Assembly (NCBI GenBank): GCA_024511395.1 | Contig: JANELJ010000081.1 | Location: forward strand, 1 to 8,366 | Origin: Gammaproteobacteria bacterium | Lineage (GTDB): Bacteria; Pseudomonadota; Gammaproteobacteria; GRL18 | DNA: 8,366 bases | Direction of reading: 5' to 3' | Shown: positions 6,492-8,366 of the stretch, one piece after another | How the letters are laid out: each line of letters opens with the position of its first letter | How positions within the stretch are numbered: the first letter of the stretch is position 1 | Notes under the pieces: generated by a model | The model's input: the letters and a program-made list of their open reading frames with translations, nothing else | What the model was told of the DNA's origin: nothing | Databases searched by the model: none | Made by a program: the position numbers and the translations under genes

Positions 6492-6512
6492 ATATTTTAA
6501 TCGAAGTATGAT
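6492..6512 (+). promoter_or_regulatory. Candidate tsaD promoter
   Basis: ATTGAA-N16-TATGAT (or TTGAAC with a 15-base spacer), with TATGAT at 6507-6512. It is followed by a GC-rich discriminator, like the rpsU promoter. It would give a leader of about 120 bases. A second weak option is CATAAT at 6616-6621, close to the gene, without a good -35. Both are tentative. The rest of 6455-6640 is AT-rich and empty. Confidence 0.25.
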
Positions 6513-6640
6513 CCGGCCCTGGAGCACTGTAGAGTGACTATTTAAAACAATATACTTAATTTACTGACATTTCCCGTTTTTAGCTACTGTGAATACTCCC
6601 CAACTTGCAAGATCCCATAATAGAGTACACAATAACGTCC

Positions 6641-7660
6641 ATGAAAGTACTGGGTATTGAAACATCCTGTGATGAAACAGGCATTGCGATTTATGATGAC
6701 GAACAGGGTATTCTGGCAGATGCCTTATACAGCCAGATAGCACTGCATGTCGACTATGGAGGAGTGGTGCCGGAACTGGCTTCCCGGGATCATGTGCGGC
6801 GCATTATTCCCCTTATTAAACAGGTTATGAGTAAATCCGGCTGTCAACCTAGTGATATTGACGGTATTGCCTATACTGCAGGGCCGGGCTTAATGGGCGC
6901 CCTGATGGTAGGCGCGGCCGTTGGCCGCTCACTGGCCTGGACCTGGCAATGCCCCAGTATTGGTGTACACCATATGGAGGGACATCTGCTGGCTCCCATG
7001 CTGGAAGAAAATGTTCCCCAGTTCCCTTTTCTGGCACTGCTGGTTTCCGGCGGCCATACCCTGCTGGTGGATGTAACGGCTATCGGCTCCTATAAAGTTA
7101 TAGGTGAGTCACTGGATGATGCCGTGGGGGAAGCCTTTGATAAAACGGCCAAAATGCTGGGGCTGGGTTATCCCGGCGGTCCTGTTATTTCAAAACTGGC
7201 CGAATCCGATACCACTGTCCGTTATAAATTTCCCCGCCCCATGGTTAATCGGCCCGGACTAGATATGAGTTTCAGCGGACTGAAAACCTTTGTGCTGAAC
7301 ACCTGGATGGAATCGGATAAAACGGATCAGACCCGGGCGGATATTGCCTGGGCCTTTCAGGACGCTATTGTGGATACCCTGACCATTAAGTGTAAACGGG
7401 CCTTAAAAGCCACCGGTTATCAACAGCTGGTCATTGCCGGCGGCGTCAGTGCTAATAAAAGCCTGCGTGAACGTTTAAATCAGCTGGCTAAAACCAGTCC
7501 GCTGGAGATCTTTTATCCCCAGCTACAGTACTGTACCGATAACGGCGCCATGATTGCATTTGCTGGACTGCAGCGCCTTAAAGCCGGGGAACATGACAGG
7601 GAAGGTTTTAGCACCCGGCCACGCTGGCCTCTGGATGAGCTTGAGGTTTTAGGTAAATAG
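6641..7660 (+). CDS. tsaD: tRNA N6-threonylcarbamoyladenosine transferase TsaD
   Basis: Transfers the threonylcarbamoyl group from the adenylate made by TsaC to A37 of tRNAs that read ANN codons, acting in the cytoplasm with TsaB and TsaE. It has 339 residues (E. coli 337). The Kae1/TsaD/ASKHA fold is shown by the phosphate-binding start [12 protein letters not shown] (3-14), the metal site H111 and H115 in HHMEGH (110-115), SGGHT (136-140), [20 protein letters not shown] (162-181), FSGLKT (211-216), [13 protein letters not shown] (264-276) and D300 in CTDNGAMIA, the third metal ligand. These positions equal E. coli numbering. An in-frame TTG at 6605 would add 12 residues, but the family begins at MKVLGIETS, so I use ATG 6641, although its ribosome site is poor. 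It is convergent with plsY, with 30 bases between stops and no clear terminator. Confidence 0.97.
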   Translation: MKVLGIETSCDETGIAIYDDEQGILADALYSQIALHVDYGGVVPELASRDHVRRIIPLIKQVMSKSGCQPSDIDGIAYTAGPGLMGALMVGAAVGRSLAWTWQCPSIGVHHMEGHLLAPMLEENVPQFPFLALLVSGGHTLLVDVTAIGSYKVIGESLDDAVGEAFDKTAKMLGLGYPGGPVISKLAESDTTVRYKFPRPMVNRPGLDMSFSGLKTFVLNTWMESDKTDQTRADIAWAFQDAIVDTLTIKCKRALKATGYQQLVIAGGVSANKSLRERLNQLAKTSPLEIFYPQLQYCTDNGAMIAFAGLQRLKAGEHDREGFSTRPRWPLDELEVLGK

Positions 7661-7690
7661 GTTTTAGGACTGATTTCCGGGAATAACTTT

Positions 7691-8278
7691 TTATGTTTCG
7701 GTGCCTTCCAGTAAGCGTTGAATATTGCTTCGGTGGCGCCAGATCAATAGTACGGCGATAAAGCTACCCATAATCATATAAATGGTGGAACCGCTGAAGA
7801 ACCAGAAATAAAAAGGTGACAGAGCGGAAGCCACTAATGCTGCCATAGAGGATATTTTAAAGCCATAGGCAACAATCAGCCAGGTCACAATCATGGCCAG
7901 AGCCACCGGCCAGCTGATACCCAGTATAGCCCCCAGTGAAGTTGCCACCCCTTTACCGCCCTTAAAGCCGAAAAACAACGGATACAGATGCCCCAGAAAA
8001 GCCGCCACCGCCACCAGAGCCAGGGTTAACTCATTACCAGTAAACCAGCGAGCCACCAGCACCGGCACCAGCCCCTTTAACATATCCCCCAGTAAGGTAA
8101 TAGCCGCCGCCTTTTTCCCGCCAATACGCATCACATTAGTCGCACCGGGATTATTAGACCCCTGAGTACGCGGATCAGGCAGCCCCATCAGCTTACAGGT
8201 AATAATAGCAGCAGACACAGAGCCCAGAAGATAGGCAAAAACAATTAAACTGATTGAAGTGAGTGGATCGGTGAACAC
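7691..8278 (-). CDS. plsY: Acyl-phosphate:glycerol-3-phosphate acyltransferase PlsY
   Basis: Inner-membrane enzyme that moves the acyl chain from acyl-phosphate (made by PlsX) to the 1-position of glycerol-3-phosphate, the first step of phospholipid synthesis. It has 195 residues (E. coli 205). The conserved loops are present: GSVSAA (19-24), GSNNPGATNVMR (40-51), DMLKG (65-69), GHLYPLFFGFKGGKGVAT (96-113) and WRHRSNI (180-186). Hydrophobic spans at about 8-30, 57-77, 82-103, 115-138, 140-162 and 165-181 fit the polytopic family fold. The start is GTG (8278-8276) with AAGAGA (8291-8286) seven bases before it. No better ATG precedes it in frame. It faces tsaD, the same neighbour as in Pseudomonas, where folB follows upstream. 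Confidence 0.96.
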   Translation of the reverse strand: MFTDPLTSISLIVFAYLLGSVSAAIITCKLMGLPDPRTQGSNNPGATNVMRIGGKKAAAITLLGDMLKGLVPVLVARWFTGNELTLALVAVAAFLGHLYPLFFGFKGGKGVATSLGAILGISWPVALAMIVTWLIVAYGFKISSMAALVASALSPFYFWFFSGSTIYMIMGSFIAVLLIWRHRSNIQRLLEGTET

Positions 8279-8307
8279 GGAGTTGTCTCTTGAGTTTTAA
8301 AGGGGGA

Positions 8308-8337
8308 ATTATACTCGAAAATGGGGGGAAGTGAAAA
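8308..8337 (-). promoter_or_regulatory. plsY promoter
   Basis: Perfect TATAAT (8313-8308) with TTTTCA (8337-8332, 4 of 6 to consensus) 18 bases upstream on the minus strand. Start is predicted near 8301, leaving a short leader of about 22 bases to the GTG codon. The -35 box touches the heptamer repeat that begins at 8338. Confidence 0.6.
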
Positions 8338-8366
8338 GCGTTCAGCGTTCAGCGTTCAGCGTTCAG
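8338..8366. repeat. Heptamer tandem repeat (GCGTTCA)n, cut by window edge
   Basis: Four perfect copies of GCGTTCA plus the first base of a fifth, reaching the last base of the window, so the true number is unknown. A unit of seven is not a multiple of three, and the tract begins directly upstream of the predicted plsY -35 box. Confidence 0.9.

Noticed and set aside
6605..6640. TTG start adding 12 residues to tsaD
   Set aside because: The family starts at the M of MKVLGIETS, and the added residues are not conserved in type.
1..8366. CRISPR array, complete IS or complete defence system
   Set aside because: No spaced direct repeats of suitable length, no full transposase, and the only candidate defence-like gene is an edge fragment.

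Overview
The window looks like a core chromosomal locus of a gammaproteobacterium. The order plsY, tsaD, rpsU, yqeY-like gene, dnaG, rpoD, tRNA(CAT) matches the macromolecular-synthesis neighbourhood I know from Pseudomonas and relatives, and the proteins are close in length and motifs to E. coli and Pseudomonas counterparts. The genus cannot be fixed from the sequence. An Oceanospirillales/Pseudomonadales-like member with moderate GC is a reasonable inference.

Layout. Positions 1-454 are gene debris. They hold a minus-strand fragment of a subtilisin-like (S8) peptidase cut by the left edge, then a hairpin-rich stretch of unknown nature, then the C-terminal tail of a DDE-type transposase on the plus strand. 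Positions 455-1007 are AT-rich with no convincing gene but carry a nested palindrome. A tRNA gene with anticodon CAT (probably Ile2) lies at 1008-1084 on the minus strand with its own promoter. rpoD (1187-3046), dnaG (3235-5046), a GatB/YqeY-domain gene (5280-5729) and rpsU (5904-6119) follow, all on the minus strand, so the transcription order is rpsU, yqeY, dnaG, rpoD, tRNA. The 521-base gap before tsaD holds the rpsU promoter with an A/T-tract UP-like element, and a 110-base element bounded by 14-bp perfect inverted repeats. tsaD (6641-7660, plus) converges with plsY (7691-8278, minus, GTG start). The plsY promoter abuts a heptamer tandem repeat that runs off the right edge.

How the genes fit together. 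The rpsU-dnaG-rpoD cluster links the start of translation (bS21), replication (primase) and transcription (sigma-70). Inter-gene gaps of 174-233 bases leave room for internal promoters or processing sites. TsaD makes the t6A37 modification on tRNAs that read ANN codons. The tRNA in this window has U36-A37 and is a plausible substrate. PlsY starts phospholipid synthesis and is functionally unrelated.

I see no complete novel system. The items most worth a second look are the broken S8 peptidase and transposase debris beside the tRNA, the 110-base palindromic element, the inverted repeat that encloses the tRNA promoter, and the heptamer repeat next to the plsY promoter.
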